Shown in pieces: positions 33,465 to 42,574 of a stretch of 54,467 nt of DNA. The notes under the pieces were generated by a model. The model saw nothing but the letters and a program-made list of their open reading frames with translations. It did not search any database and was not told the origin of the DNA. Source of the DNA: Bacteroides sp. GM023 (GTDB taxonomy: Bacteria > Bacteroidota > Bacteroidia > Bacteroidales > Bacteroidaceae); assembly GCF_014750685.1 (NCBI RefSeq), contig NZ_JAAXGE010000025.1, forward strand, positions 1-54,467, read 5' to 3'. The translations under genes were made by a program, and so were the position numbers. Position 1 is the stretch's first letter; every line of letters starts with the position of its first letter.

Positions 33465-34712
33465 TTACATACCCAAGCCCTTGCGTTTTTTCTTCTTTTT
33501 GCGCTTCATCGCCCGGATGAAAGCCTCTTCCTCGGCATCTACCGCCGGACCTTCGGGAGTGAGCAAGCCCATACCGCCCGATATATCTTCACTGTCGTAG
33601 GCGGTCTGCCCGTGTGCCTTGTCCGCAGCATCCACAGGGATGGATAGCGGTATCGGCGGTTGTCCGGCGTATGGCAGGGTGAAGTGTTCCTGCAAGGCAT
33701 TCGCCGAAAGCTCCTTACCCATGCGCGAACCGTTCAGCACGCATCCCGTGCGGTGGTCGATGAAGGTAGCCCCATAGATGCGCCCTTCCTCTGTGTAGCG
33801 CAGTACGGTGTCGATGCCCTTCTCTTTGAGTTGGGATACAAATTTGTCCTTGTCATAAGTGCCTTGCAGCACGGAAAGGACGGTGCGTTTCGTCATGTCT
33901 GCCAGTTTCCTATCCTTGATTTCCGATTTGGAACGGACAAACTTCTTCTGTACGGCTTCATAGCCTGCGGACTTCCCGAAAAGCGAGGATTTGAACGGGT
34001 TGCCCACCTTGTTACCCTTGTCGTCCGTGACGGAATAGACCAGCCCGTGATACTCCCGTCCGCGCACGTTGCCCCTCGCTTCCTCCACCGTCATATTATA
34101 TAAGGAAAGGAGCGCACGGTATTCGCCCATCGTCTGGAAACGGTACTGCCCATTCAGAGCCTTCACGGTGTTGCCTACCTGCTTCTTCACATCACCTGCC
34201 GATGCGGCCACCTTGCGCAACGGATTATCCAATCTCTGATTTTTACGTTCTGCCGGATGCAATCCGTACTTCTGTTCCAGTTCCCTGCGGATACGGTCGC
34301 TGCGGCGGTAGAGAAAATCCCGGTTGAGCCTTTTCCCGTTCTCGTCCACGTTGACCGTCACGATGTGCAGGTGGTGGCGGTCGATGTCCTCGTGCTTGAA
34401 TACAAGATAAGGCTGGTTTCCGAAACCGAGTTTTTCCAGATACTCGCGGGCGATATTCTGCAACTCAATATCGGTCAGCACATCCTCCGGGTGCGGGTTG
34501 AGAGAGATATGCACCACCGGCTTCTCGATCTTCATCTGCGGTGGCAGGAAGGTGAGAAAACCCTCCATCGCCTTGCCTATGTCCACCGTTCCCGAACCGT
34601 CATTGTAGATGCGGTTGGTGGTGAGAAGCCGCCCCTGCGCCTCGTTAATCTTCTCCCCGTTGTAGGCAATCGCGCCGTACAACGAACTTCCTACACTGAT
34701 TTTTGCGACCAT
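33465..34712 (-). CDS. mobB: MobB relaxase
   Basis: A 415-residue mobilisation relaxase that nicks oriT and stays bound to the strand. The three-His metal motif is HEDIDRHHLHIV (107-118, with His113, His114 and His116). A catalytic tyrosine is likely among Tyr12 and Tyr17 near the N-terminus (SLYGAIAYNGEKI). The C-terminal tail is a long basic run (KRKKKKKRKGLGM). It overlaps mobA by 22 bp, so translation is coupled. Confidence 0.92.
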   Translation of the reverse strand: MVAKISVGSSLYGAIAYNGEKINEAQGRLLTTNRIYNDGSGTVDIGKAMEGFLTFLPPQMKIEKPVVHISLNPHPEDVLTDIELQNIAREYLEKLGFGNQPYLVFKHEDIDRHHLHIVTVNVDENGKRLNRDFLYRRSDRIRRELEQKYGLHPAERKNQRLDNPLRKVAASAGDVKKQVGNTVKALNGQYRFQTMGEYRALLSLYNMTVEEARGNVRGREYHGLVYSVTDDKGNKVGNPFKSSLFGKSAGYEAVQKKFVRSKSEIKDRKLADMTKRTVLSVLQGTYDKDKFVSQLKEKGIDTVLRYTEEGRIYGATFIDHRTGCVLNGSRMGKELSANALQEHFTLPYAGQPPIPLSIPVDAADKAHGQTAYDSEDISGGMGLLTPEGPAVDAEEEAFIRAMKRKKKKKRKGLGM

Positions 34713-35119
34713 TTTGCCTCCATTTCCCTTGAAAGTTCCACAATCCGGCGGCTCAGTTTCACGAGTTCGACGGTGTGTTGCTCTAATTTGTAGAGCAACG
34801 CCATCGCCTTTTTCTCTGAAAAATGCAGCCTCAGTTCCTTCACGACTTGGTTGTAATTCGTACCCACGGCACGGAATTGTGCATGAAAATCCGACAGTTT
34901 GGTGTAATAGTCCACCAACGTCTTGTCCACCTTCAGCACCTTGAACGGTTGCCCGAAGAAGTGCGCTTTGAGGAAAACAGACCGTGCATAGACACCCGAT
35001 TTTCCGAACATGGCGAGGAAACGGTTGTGTTCCTCCTCGTTGAAACGGACGGTGTACCGGTACACCGCCGGATCAAGTTTGGGATTTCTCCCTGATTTGC
35101 TTTTCCTTTTCTCTTTCAT
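34691..35119 (-). CDS. mobA: MobA relaxosome DNA-binding protein
   Basis: A 142-residue basic protein of the MobC/BfmC-type relaxosome family. An N-terminal ribbon-helix-helix-like segment (YRYTVRFNEEEHNRFLAMF, 20-38) is followed by helices with AVGTNYNQVVKEL, typical of accessory proteins that open oriT for the relaxase. It is first in the mobABC operon. Its start lies 2 bp after a copy of the RteR-complementary motif, so it may be under RteR control. Confidence 0.9.
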   Translation of the reverse strand: MKEKRKSKSGRNPKLDPAVYRYTVRFNEEEHNRFLAMFGKSGVYARSVFLKAHFFGQPFKVLKVDKTLVDYYTKLSDFHAQFRAVGTNYNQVVKELRLHFSEKKAMALLYKLEQHTVELVKLSRRIVELSREMEAKWSQKSV

Positions 35120-35121
35120 AT

Positions 35122-35138
35122 TACTTTGGATTTAGCGG
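35122..35138 (-). promoter_or_regulatory. RteR-complementary leader motif before mobA
   Basis: On the minus strand CCGCTAAATCCAAAGTA lies 2 nt before the mobA ATG and pairs over 17 nt with rteR 12448-12464 with one G-U pair. With its flanks it is identical over 24 nt to the DUF1896 gene leader at 12529-12552. Confidence 0.6.
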
Positions 35139-35480
35139 ATTGACGGCATAAGCCGCCGCTTCGGATTACAGCACCGCAGTTCTGAAAGGCTTCCCGACTT
35201 CGGAGGGAAAGCCCGCCCCCTGCAAGGGCAAGTGCTTTTCGTGGCTGCTCAAAATATTTTGAGCGGCTGAAAAGACATCTTGCTATGTTCAGGTGAACAT
35301 AAAAATCCGTCAGGGGACGGATTGGGAAAATACCTTTCAGGACTCCGGGCCGCGCGTCATCGGCGAACCCTGCTGTCCGGGTGCAAAGTTACGCCCTTAA
35401 AGCGGTATCGGACAGATGCTTGACCCGGTCAATGACTGCCAACCGGCGCAACGTGCCGCCACTTGCCGGAGAAGTGATAC
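35139..35480. other. oriT-containing region
   Basis: Non-coding gap between mobA and the tra operon, where CTnDOT oriT lies. Symmetric sequences include GCTCAAAATATTTTGAGC (35247-35264), TATGTTCAGGTGAACATA (35284-35301), AATCCGTC/GACGGATT (35304-35311 / 35316-35323) and TTGACCCGGTCAA (35420-35432). A minus-strand -7 box TAACTTTG (35384-35391) may drive mobABC. The nick position cannot be read from sequence. Confidence 0.6.
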
Positions 35481-35828
35481 AGGTTCCAAAATATACTTGT
35501 TTATTTGCAGCATGATTCAAGAAACGAACGATTTGAAGATATGATAAACGGAACATTCAAATACCCGGAAATCCGCTTCTTCGGATACTTGCCGAAACGG
35601 ATACCCGAACCGTCGGAAACCCGGTTCTCCGACAATTCGGTGACGTATGGATTCAATGACTTCATGACGCAATGTCGTCAATCACCATTTGTCCGACGCA
35701 CCGCTTCACCACAGAACCGGATACGCGACGACCCGCCTGCGTGTGTAGTCACGGAAGCGGATGGTGCGACAGCCAAATCCGTATGGAAACAGAAAAACAA
35801 ATCATCAACAATTAAAATAAATGGAACT
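35481..35828 (+). other. Leader region of the tra operon
   Basis: About 350 bp before traA. The frame of traA stays open back to 35505, but the extra residues do not look like a ParA N-terminus, so it is treated as leader. CGGATAC occurs three times (35582, 35598, 35718) and the stretch 35582-35625 is rich in CGAA/CGGA words; these could be operator or partition-like sites for the ParA-like TraA. No consensus promoter was found. Confidence 0.4.
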
Positions 35829-36590
35829 ATGAGTAAGGAAATCTTCGTTGCATTCGCAACACAGAAAGGTGGCATCGGCAAATCCACTGTCACGGCACTT
35901 GCCGCCAGCTACCTGCACAACGTGAAAGGCTACAATGTCGCCGTCGTGGACTGCGACGACCCGCAGCACAGCATCCACGGGCTGCGCGAACACGAAATGG
36001 GGCTTATCGACAGCAGCACCTACTTCAAGGCTCTCGCTTGCGACCATTTCCGCCGGATCAAAAAGAACGCCTACACCATCGTCAAAAGCAATGCGGTGAA
36101 CGCCCTCGACGATGCCGAGAGGATGATTGCCACTGAGGACGTGAAACCCGACGTGGTGTTCTTCGACATGCCCGGCACACTCCGAAGCAACGGCGTGATA
36201 AAGACGCTCTCGCAGATGGACTACATTTTCACTCCGCTGAGTGCCGACCGCTTTGTCGTGGAGAGTACCCTGAAATTCGTCACGATGTTCCGCGACAGGC
36301 TGATGACTACCGGACAGGCGAAAACAAAGGGGCTGCATCTGTTCTGGACGATGGTGGACGGCAGGGAGAGGAACGACTTGTACGGCATCTACGAGGAAGT
36401 GATAGCCGAAATGGGCTTTCCGGTACTTTCCACCCGCTTGCCCGACAGCAAGAAGTTCCGCCGTGACCTTTCGGAAGAGCGCAAGAGCGTTTTCCGCTCC
36501 ACCATCTTCCCGATGGACACGGCACTGCTGAAAGGGAGTGGCATCCGGGAGTTTTCCGAAGAGATAAGCGACATCATCAGACCGCAGTGA
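35829..36590 (+). CDS. traA: TraA, ParA-like ATPase
   Basis: A 253-residue cytosolic ATPase beginning MSKEIFVAFATQKGGIGKST. The deviant Walker A is KGGIGKST (14-21), followed by VDCDDPQHS and DMPGTL (Walker B-like). The family places DNA or proteins in the cell; in conjugation it may help with element maintenance or channel placement. ATG 35829 gives the family's usual N-terminus. It overlaps no gene and is followed 2 bp later by traB. Confidence 0.9.
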   Translation: MSKEIFVAFATQKGGIGKSTVTALAASYLHNVKGYNVAVVDCDDPQHSIHGLREHEMGLIDSSTYFKALACDHFRRIKKNAYTIVKSNAVNALDDAERMIATEDVKPDVVFFDMPGTLRSNGVIKTLSQMDYIFTPLSADRFVVESTLKFVTMFRDRLMTTGQAKTKGLHLFWTMVDGRERNDLYGIYEEVIAEMGFPVLSTRLPDSKKFRRDLSEERKSVFRSTIFPMDTALLKGSGIREFSEEISDIIRPQ

Positions 36591-36592
36591 GC

Positions 36593-37033
36593 ATGGGCAG
36601 CAGGAAAGTGAACACGGAAGGCATCGACGAGGAACTGCTGTTAGCCTCCATCGGGCGGCGCACACAGGACGGGACACTGCGCCCCGCACAGGAAGTACCC
36701 GCAGCTGCACCGACCGAAGAGGACACCGCCGCACCGGAACCATCTCCTGTGCAACCCGTAACACGGGAAAAAGCGCAGAGGGAAAGTGGACGCCGGAAAA
36801 GGCAGGACGAGGACTACAACGAGCTATTCCTGCGCCGCAACGAGATAAAGACCCGCCAATGTGTCTATATCAGCCGTGACGTCCACGGCAAGATCCTCAG
36901 AATCGTGAACGACATCGCCGGAGGGGAAATCTCAGTAGGCGGATATGTGGATACCGTGCTGCGCCAGCATCTGGAACAGCACAAGGAGAGAATCAACGAA
37001 CTGTACAAGAAACAACGTGAAGATCTGATTTGA
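36593..37033 (+). CDS. traB: TraB, DUF3408 protein
   Basis: A 146-residue basic protein from ATG 36593. A Pro/Ala-rich N-terminal half is followed by a conserved C-terminal part (YNELFLRRNEIKTRQCVYIS, then GGEISVGGYVDTVLRQHLEQ) of the DUF3408 type, resembling a ribbon-helix-helix. The same pattern recurs in TraC, so the two arose by duplication. Possibly a DNA-binding partner of the ParA-like TraA. Confidence 0.82.
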   Translation: MGSRKVNTEGIDEELLLASIGRRTQDGTLRPAQEVPAAAPTEEDTAAPEPSPVQPVTREKAQRESGRRKRQDEDYNELFLRRNEIKTRQCVYISRDVHGKILRIVNDIAGGEISVGGYVDTVLRQHLEQHKERINELYKKQREDLI

Positions 37034-37035
37034 AA

Positions 37036-37389
37036 ATGGAAAAAGAAATGACACCGAATGAAAAAAGACCACAGCAAGACTGCGGAGGTATGTTTACCCA
37101 AGTGCAGGCGAGTGTGGAAATACTGTCGCCTGTCCCGGTAAGCGGCAAATGCAGTGAGAAGGACTATGAACGCCTGTTCATCCGCGACCCGGAAGTAAAG
37201 GCACGTGAGGGGAAGATGGCGTATGTGCGCCCGGAGTACCACGAGCGTATCATGCGTATCACCCGTGTAATCGGGCATGACCGGCTTACGCTGTCCGCTT
37301 ACATCGACCATGTGCTGACGCACCACTTCAACCAGTGCGAAGATGCGATAAAGAGCCTTTATGCCCGAAATTACAATTCAGTATTCTAA
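37036..37389 (+). CDS. traC: TraC, DUF3408 protein
   Basis: A 117-residue protein from ATG 37036, 2 bp after traB. Its second half (YERLFIRDPEVKAREGKMAY, then GHDRLTLSAYIDHVLTHHF) follows the same plan as TraB, a ribbon-helix-helix-like DUF3408 module. Function unproven; with TraA and TraB it makes a ParA plus two RHH-like set. Confidence 0.82.
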   Translation: MEKEMTPNEKRPQQDCGGMFTQVQASVEILSPVPVSGKCSEKDYERLFIRDPEVKAREGKMAYVRPEYHERIMRITRVIGHDRLTLSAYIDHVLTHHFNQCEDAIKSLYARNYNSVF

Positions 37390-37405
37390 CCAAAAACGGA
37401 AGGAT

Positions 37406-38134
37406 ATGAATTACACAATCAGCATGACAGACATTCTGCTGGCGGTATCGGTCGGCTGCAACCTCTGGTTCCTGTTCCTGCTCCTTTACGAGCGCATCAT
37501 GGACACGCGGATTGTCCGCTTCTTCAAGGGCATTGTCGGATTATGGCGGTCACTGGACGGGAATGAGGCTAAACGCATAGCGGCACACGAGGAAGTCCCT
37601 GCGGAAAAGGCGGACATCATCGGCAAGAGCCGTTTCAGGATGGCATCCACCCGGACAACCGCTGCCATACCGACGCAAGAAGCCGCCACTATTGAAAAAG
37701 GCATTGAGCTGTCGGAGGAAGAGGCTACTTTTGACGACGGAAAAACGGGAAACGCATCCCGCCCGGCACAAGTCCCGGAGGAAAAACTCGATGAGACCTT
37801 CACGAGCATACCGCCGGAGGAACTGGGATACGGGGACGACGAACCGGAAGAGGACGCCTCGGACACGCCACGGGCTTCGGGCAGCAGCTTTGACGAGATT
37901 GACGACGCCTGCAAGACCGCCAAAAACCCGGACGCGACACAGGCGGAACGTGAAAAGGCGGCTAAGGTGTTCACCGACATGGAGGGCACGGAGTTGTACG
38001 AGAAAATGATGGAAGGCTCTTCGGAGATAGGCATCCGCATCAAGGGGCTTATCGAGATTCGGCTGAAGAAATCTGAAAAGGAGTTCGTCGTGCCGGACAA
38101 CATCGAGGAGTTCGACATTCGCAACTATGTATGA
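37406..38134 (+). CDS. traD: TraD, DUF4122-like membrane-anchored protein
   Basis: A 242-residue protein from ATG 37406 (MNYTISMTDILLAVS). One N-terminal TM helix (about 8-26) is followed by a cytoplasmic, acidic and Thr/Glu-rich middle and a more conserved C-terminal part (SSFDEIDDACKTAKNPDATQ, then GSSEIGIRIKGLIEIRLK). The longer frame upstream overlaps traC and was rejected. No enzymatic motif. A 201-bp gap follows before traE. Confidence 0.8.
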   Translation: MNYTISMTDILLAVSVGCNLWFLFLLLYERIMDTRIVRFFKGIVGLWRSLDGNEAKRIAAHEEVPAEKADIIGKSRFRMASTRTTAAIPTQEAATIEKGIELSEEEATFDDGKTGNASRPAQVPEEKLDETFTSIPPEELGYGDDEPEEDASDTPRASGSSFDEIDDACKTAKNPDATQAEREKAAKVFTDMEGTELYEKMMEGSSEIGIRIKGLIEIRLKKSEKEFVVPDNIEEFDIRNYV

Positions 38135-38248
38135 CAACAATAAAAGAAATGAACATGAAAGAATGACATCAACCCACGCGGCGAGGAAACGCAAGGCGCA
38201 TCCCCATCCGCAACGGACACGCCCACGTCCGTGGAAACAAACGGGCAT

Positions 38249-38265
38249 CCACTAAAACCAAAGTA
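38249..38265 (+). promoter_or_regulatory. RteR-complementary motif before traE
   Basis: CCACTAAAACCAAAGTA differs by one base from the perfect complement of rteR 12448-12464. It lies 70 bp before traE in the only long gap near the start of the tra operon (38135-38335), where no gene is seen. Confidence 0.5.
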
Positions 38266-38335
38266 AAGAAACAAAGTATCAACCGCCCGACAAAGGACCA
38301 TCCACCCTTTTGACGGCAAAAAACAAGAACAGTTT

Positions 38336-38653
38336 ATGAACAAGAACATCTTGAAAAACAGAAAAGCAATCCTCTCCGCGGCACTTGTCATCGCCGCAAC
38401 CGCCTCCGCTTTCGCGCAGGGAAACGGCATCGCGGGCATCAACGAAGCCACCTCTATGGTGAGTTCTTATTTCGACCCCGGAACTAAACTGATATACGCC
38501 ATCGGTGCAGTCGTCGGGCTTATCGGGGGCGTAAAAGTGTACGGCAAGTTTTCATCGGGCGACCCCGACACCAGCAAGACAGCCGCCTCGTGGTTCGGCG
38601 CGTGCATCTTCCTGATTGTTGCCGCCACCATCCTGCGCTCATTCTTCCTTTAA
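38336..38653 (+). CDS. traE: TraE, DUF4134 small membrane protein
   Basis: A 105-residue protein with a cleavable signal (AALVIAATASAFAQG, cleavage near 28) and two TM segments (about 48-66 and 87-104). This is the DUF4134 conjugal protein and resembles a VirB2 pilin in size and topology, which is inference. It opens the second block of the tra operon and is followed 10 bp later by traF. Confidence 0.88.
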   Translation: MNKNILKNRKAILSAALVIAATASAFAQGNGIAGINEATSMVSSYFDPGTKLIYAIGAVVGLIGGVKVYGKFSSGDPDTSKTAASWFGACIFLIVAATILRSFFL

Positions 38654-38663
38654 TAAATAATGT

Positions 38664-38996
38664 ATGGCTGAATACCCAATCAACAAGGGTATCGGCCGTC
38701 CGGTAGAGTTCAAGGGCTTGAAGGCACAGTACCTCTTCATCTTCTGCGGAGGTCTGCTGGCTCTCTTCGTCCTGTTCGTCATCCTCTACATGGTCGGTAT
38801 CGACCAGTGGATATGTATCGGCTTCGGCGCGGCATCGTCCTCCCTCCTTGTATGGCAGACCTTCGCGCTGAACGCCCGGTACGGTGAACACGGGCTGATG
38901 AAATTAGGAGCGGCACGGAGCCATCCCCGATACCTTATCAACCGGCGGCGGATAACCCGTCTGTTCAAACGACAACGAAAGGAAGAAAGACAATGA
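38664..38996 (+). CDS. traF: TraF, DUF4133 membrane protein (VirB3-like)
   Basis: A 110-residue protein with two adjacent TM helices (about 24-45 and 48-66) after a short cytosolic start (MAEYPINKGIGRPVEFKGL). Size, topology and position before the VirB4-type gene match VirB3. The stop overlaps the traG start in ATGA. Confidence 0.87.
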   Translation: MAEYPINKGIGRPVEFKGLKAQYLFIFCGGLLALFVLFVILYMVGIDQWICIGFGAASSSLLVWQTFALNARYGEHGLMKLGAARSHPRYLINRRRITRLFKRQRKEERQ

Positions 38997-41497
38997 GGAA
39001 TACATCGAAAATGACAACACTGGAAAACAGGTTCCCACTTTTAGCGGTGGAGCATGGCTGCATCATCTCAAAGGACGCCGACATCACGGTGGCTTTCGAG
39101 GTGGAACTACCGGAACTTTACACCGTGACGGGTGCGGAGTACGAGGCGATACACAGTTGCTGGTGCAAGGCTATCAAGGTGCTGCCGGACTACTCCGTCG
39201 TCCACAAACAGGACTGGTTCATCAAGGAACGCTACAAACCGGAGCTTCAGAAGGACGACATGAGCTTTTTAAGCCGCTCTTTCGAGCGTCACTTCAACGA
39301 GCGTCCGTACCTGAAACACACCTGCTACCTCTACCTGACCAAGACAACAAAGGAGCGTAACCGGATGCAGAGCAATTTCAGCACGCTGTGCCGGGGACAT
39401 ATCATCCCGAAGGAGCTGGACAGGGAAACCACGACCAAGTTCTTGGAAGCCTGCGAACAGTTCGAGCGCATCATGAACGACAGCGGGCTTGTCAGGCTGC
39501 GCCGCCTCTCCACCGATGAGATTGTGGGTACTGAGGGAAAGACGGGACTTATTGAACGCTACTTCTCGCTCATGCCGGAAGGTGACACCACCTTGCAGGA
39601 CATCGAGCTTTCGGCAAGGGAGATGCGCATCGGCGACAACCGCCTGTGTCTGCACACCCTCTCCGACGCGGAAGACCTGCCGGGCAAGGTGGCTACCGAC
39701 ACCCGTTACGAGAAGCTCTCCACCGACCGGAGTGACTGCCGACTGTCATTCGCCTCCCCGGTGGGGCTTCTGCTCTCCTGCAACCATATCTACAACCAGT
39801 ATGTGCTGATAGACAACAGTGAGGAAACCTTGCAGAAGTTCGAGAAGTCCGCCCGTAACATGCAGTCGCTATCTCGCTATTCAAGGAGCAACAGCATCAA
39901 CCGCGAGTGGATAGACCAATACCTGAACGAAGCCCATTCCTACGGACTGACCTCGGTACGGGCACACTTCAACGTCATGGCGTGGAGCGACGATGCGGAG
40001 GAACTGAAGCATATCAAGAACGACGTGGGCAGCCAGTTGGCAAGCATGGAATGCGTGCCGCGCCACAACACCATCGACTGCCCGACACTCTACTGGGCGG
40101 CGATACCCGGCAATGCGGCGGACTTCCCGGCGGAAGAGAGTTTCCACACCTTCATCGAACAGGCGGTGTGCCTGTTCACAGAGGAAACCAACTACCGCAG
40201 CTCGCTCTCGCCCTTCGGCATCAAGATGGTGGACAGGCTCACGGGAAAACCGCTGCACCTTGACATCTCCGACCTGCCCATGAAGCGAGGTATCACGACC
40301 AACCGCAACAAGTTCGTGCTGGGTCCTTCGGGCAGCGGCAAGTCTTTCTTCATGAACCACCTCGTGCGCCAATATTATGAGCAAGGCGCACATGTGGTAT
40401 TGGTGGACACGGGAAACTCCTATCAGGGCTTGTGCGGCATGATCCGACGCAAGACAGGCGGAGCGGACGGTGTGTATTTCACCTACACGGAAGATAAGCC
40501 CATCAGCTTCAACCCGTTCTACACCGACGATTACATCTTCGACGTGGAGAAGAAGGACAGCATCAAGACCCTGTTGCTGACGCTCTGGAAGTCGGAGGAC
40601 GACAAGGTGACAAAGACGGAGAGCGGCGAGCTGGGCAGTGCCGTGAGTGCCTATATTGAGCGCATCCAATCCGACCGTAGCATCGTGCCGTCGTTCAACA
40701 CCTTCTACGAGTATATGCGTGACGACTACCGCAAGGAACTGGCACAGCGTGACATCAAGGTGGAGAAGTCCGACTTCAACATCGACAACATGCTCACCAC
40801 CATGCGGCAGTATTACCGGGGCGGGCGTTACGATTTCCTGCTCAACTCCACGGAGAACATCGACCTGCTCGGCAAGCGGTTCATCGTCTTCGAGATAGAT
40901 TCGATTAAAGAAAACCGCGAACTGTTCCCCGTCGTGACCATCATCATCATGGAAGCCTTCATCAACAAGATGCGGCGGCTGAAAGGCGTGCGGAAACAGC
41001 TTATCGTGGAAGAGGCTTGGAAGGCCCTCTCATCGGCGAACATGGCTGAATATCTGCGCTATATGTATAAGACGGTCAGAAAATATTACGGCGAGGCAAT
41101 CGTGGTGACGCAGGAGGTGGACGACATTATCAGTTCTCCGGTGGTCAAAGAGAGCATTATCAACAACTCGGATTGTAAAATCCTGCTTGACCAAAGGAAA
41201 TATATGAACAAGTTCGACCAGATACAGGCGTTGCTCGGACTGACGGAAAAGGAGAAGTCGCAGATACTCTCCATCAACATGGCGAACAACCCTTCACGGC
41301 TCTACAAGGAGGTGTGGATAGGCTTGGGCGGCACGCAGTCGGCGGTCTATGCCACGGAGGTCAGCGCGGAAGAGTATCTGGCGTACACCACCGAGGAAAC
41401 GGAAAAAGTGGAGGTTTACCGTCTGGCGGAGAAGCTGGGCGACGACATCGAAGCCGCCATCCGGCAGCTTGCCGAAAGGCGGAGAAACAAGGAATAA
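38993..41497 (+). CDS. traG: TraG, VirB4-type conjugation ATPase
   Basis: An 834-residue ATPase that powers the type IV secretion channel. Walker A LGPSGSGKSFF lies near 443-453, Walker B as KQLIVEEAW near 665-673, and the CagE/VirB4 N-terminal domain covers about 20-400. The length is normal for Bacteroidetes TraG. It overlaps traF by 4 bp. The protein sits at the inner membrane and is cytosolic. Confidence 0.95.
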   Translation: MRNTSKMTTLENRFPLLAVEHGCIISKDADITVAFEVELPELYTVTGAEYEAIHSCWCKAIKVLPDYSVVHKQDWFIKERYKPELQKDDMSFLSRSFERHFNERPYLKHTCYLYLTKTTKERNRMQSNFSTLCRGHIIPKELDRETTTKFLEACEQFERIMNDSGLVRLRRLSTDEIVGTEGKTGLIERYFSLMPEGDTTLQDIELSAREMRIGDNRLCLHTLSDAEDLPGKVATDTRYEKLSTDRSDCRLSFASPVGLLLSCNHIYNQYVLIDNSEETLQKFEKSARNMQSLSRYSRSNSINREWIDQYLNEAHSYGLTSVRAHFNVMAWSDDAEELKHIKNDVGSQLASMECVPRHNTIDCPTLYWAAIPGNAADFPAEESFHTFIEQAVCLFTEETNYRSSLSPFGIKMVDRLTGKPLHLDISDLPMKRGITTNRNKFVLGPSGSGKSFFMNHLVRQYYEQGAHVVLVDTGNSYQGLCGMIRRKTGGADGVYFTYTEDKPISFNPFYTDDYIFDVEKKDSIKTLLLTLWKSEDDKVTKTESGELGSAVSAYIERIQSDRSIVPSFNTFYEYMRDDYRKELAQRDIKVEKSDFNIDNMLTTMRQYYRGGRYDFLLNSTENIDLLGKRFIVFEIDSIKENRELFPVVTIIIMEAFINKMRRLKGVRKQLIVEEAWKALSSANMAEYLRYMYKTVRKYYGEAIVVTQEVDDIISSPVVKESIINNSDCKILLDQRKYMNKFDQIQALLGLTEKEKSQILSINMANNPSRLYKEVWIGLGGTQSAVYATEVSAEEYLAYTTEETEKVEVYRLAEKLGDDIEAAIRQLAERRRNKE

Positions 41498-41537
41498 CTA
41501 AAAAACAGAATGTATCAACCAAAAAAGAAAAACGCGT

Positions 41538-41918
41538 ATGAATTTACCAAAAGTGAAAATGCTGCAAGTCAGCAAGTGCCTTATCGGATTGGCGGTCATG
41601 ATGCTGCAATCCTGCGACGTGGCCGACAACCGCCGCGACATGCTGTGCGGGAACTGGGAGAGCGTGGAGGGAAAACCTGACGTGCTTATCTACAAGGAGG
41701 GCGAAGCCTACAAAGTGACGGTGTTCCGTCGTAGCGGTCTGCGCCGCAAGCTCAAGCCGGAAACCTATCTCTTGCAGGAGGAGAACGGCAACCTGTTCAT
41801 GAACACCGGCTTCCGCATCGACGTGTCCTACAACGAGGCCACGGATGTGCTGACTTTCTCGCCAAACGGGGACTATGTGCGGGTGAAGCCGCAGCCGGGA
41901 CATCCGACCGAAGAATAA
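41538..41918 (+). CDS. traH: TraH, DUF3876 lipoprotein
   Basis: A 126-residue protein. A lipobox LQSC places the lipidated cysteine at residue 26 after a hydrophobic signal (CLIGLAVMMLQSC). The rest is a small beta-rich DUF3876 domain (GNWESVEGKPDVLIYKEG). In CTnDOT traH is the least conserved tra gene. Likely periplasmic at the outer or inner membrane. Confidence 0.85.
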   Translation: MNLPKVKMLQVSKCLIGLAVMMLQSCDVADNRRDMLCGNWESVEGKPDVLIYKEGEAYKVTVFRRSGLRRKLKPETYLLQEENGNLFMNTGFRIDVSYNEATDVLTFSPNGDYVRVKPQPGHPTEE

Positions 41919-41921
41919 CAA

Positions 41922-41939
41922 CCACTAAAATCCAAAGTA
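41922..41939 (+). promoter_or_regulatory. RteR-complementary leader motif before traI
   Basis: CCACTAAAATCCAAAGTA ends 2 nt before the traI ATG at 41942 and pairs with rteR 12448-12464 apart from one bulged A. Confidence 0.6.
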
Positions 41940-41941
41940 AC

Positions 41942-42571
41942 ATGAGAACAAGAATAACAATGATTATCTGCCTGTGCCTGCTTTTCGCGGGCAGGGCAAG
42001 CGCACAGTGGGTCGTAAGCGATCCGGGCAATCTAGCGCAGGGCATCATCAATGCCTCCAAAAACATCATCCATACCTCCAAGACCGCCACGAACATGGTG
42101 AGCAACTTTCAGGAGACGGTGAAAATCTATCAGCAGGGCAAGAAGTATTACGATGCCCTCAAATCGGTGAACAATCTGGTCAAGGACGCCCGCAAGGTGC
42201 AGCAGACCATCCTGATGGTGGGCGACATCACAGACATCTATGTGAACAGTTTCCAACGGATGCTCCGTGACGGGAATTTCAGACCCGAAGAGCTTTCCGC
42301 AATCGCTTTCGGCTACACGAAACTGCTGGAGGAAAGCAACGAAGTGTTGACGGAACTCAGGAACGTGGTGAACATCACCACGCTCTCCATGACCGACAAG
42401 GAGCGCATGGACGTGGTGGAACGCTGCCACTCGAAGATGAAGCGTTACCGCAACCTCGTGAGCTACTACACGAACAAGAACATCTCCGTGAGTTACCTGC
42501 GTGCGAAAAAGAAGAACGACCTCGACCGCATCATGGGGCTGTACGGGAACATGAACGAAAGATACTGGTAG
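41942..42571 (+). CDS. traI: TraI, DUF4141 conjugal protein
   Basis: A 209-residue exported protein. The signal peptide (MRTRITMIICLCLLFAGRAS, cleaved near AQWVV) is followed by a helical domain (ASKNIIHTSKTATNMVSNFQ). Size and position are like VirB5-type minor pilus proteins, an inference. Followed 3 bp later by traJ. Confidence 0.88.
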   Translation: MRTRITMIICLCLLFAGRASAQWVVSDPGNLAQGIINASKNIIHTSKTATNMVSNFQETVKIYQQGKKYYDALKSVNNLVKDARKVQQTILMVGDITDIYVNSFQRMLRDGNFRPEELSAIAFGYTKLLEESNEVLTELRNVVNITTLSMTDKERMDVVERCHSKMKRYRNLVSYYTNKNISVSYLRAKKKNDLDRIMGLYGNMNERYW

Positions 42572-42574
42572 CCT

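Noticed and set aside
35383..35392. Third copy of the attL decamer GCAAAGTTAC
   Set aside because: It lies in the mobA upstream region and fits a minus-strand -7 box. The core and the -7 box are the same word type, so single copies are not att sites.
35505..35828. 108-residue N-terminal extension of TraA
   Set aside because: ParA-type proteins start a few residues before the P-loop; the extension looks non-protein and covers leader repeats.
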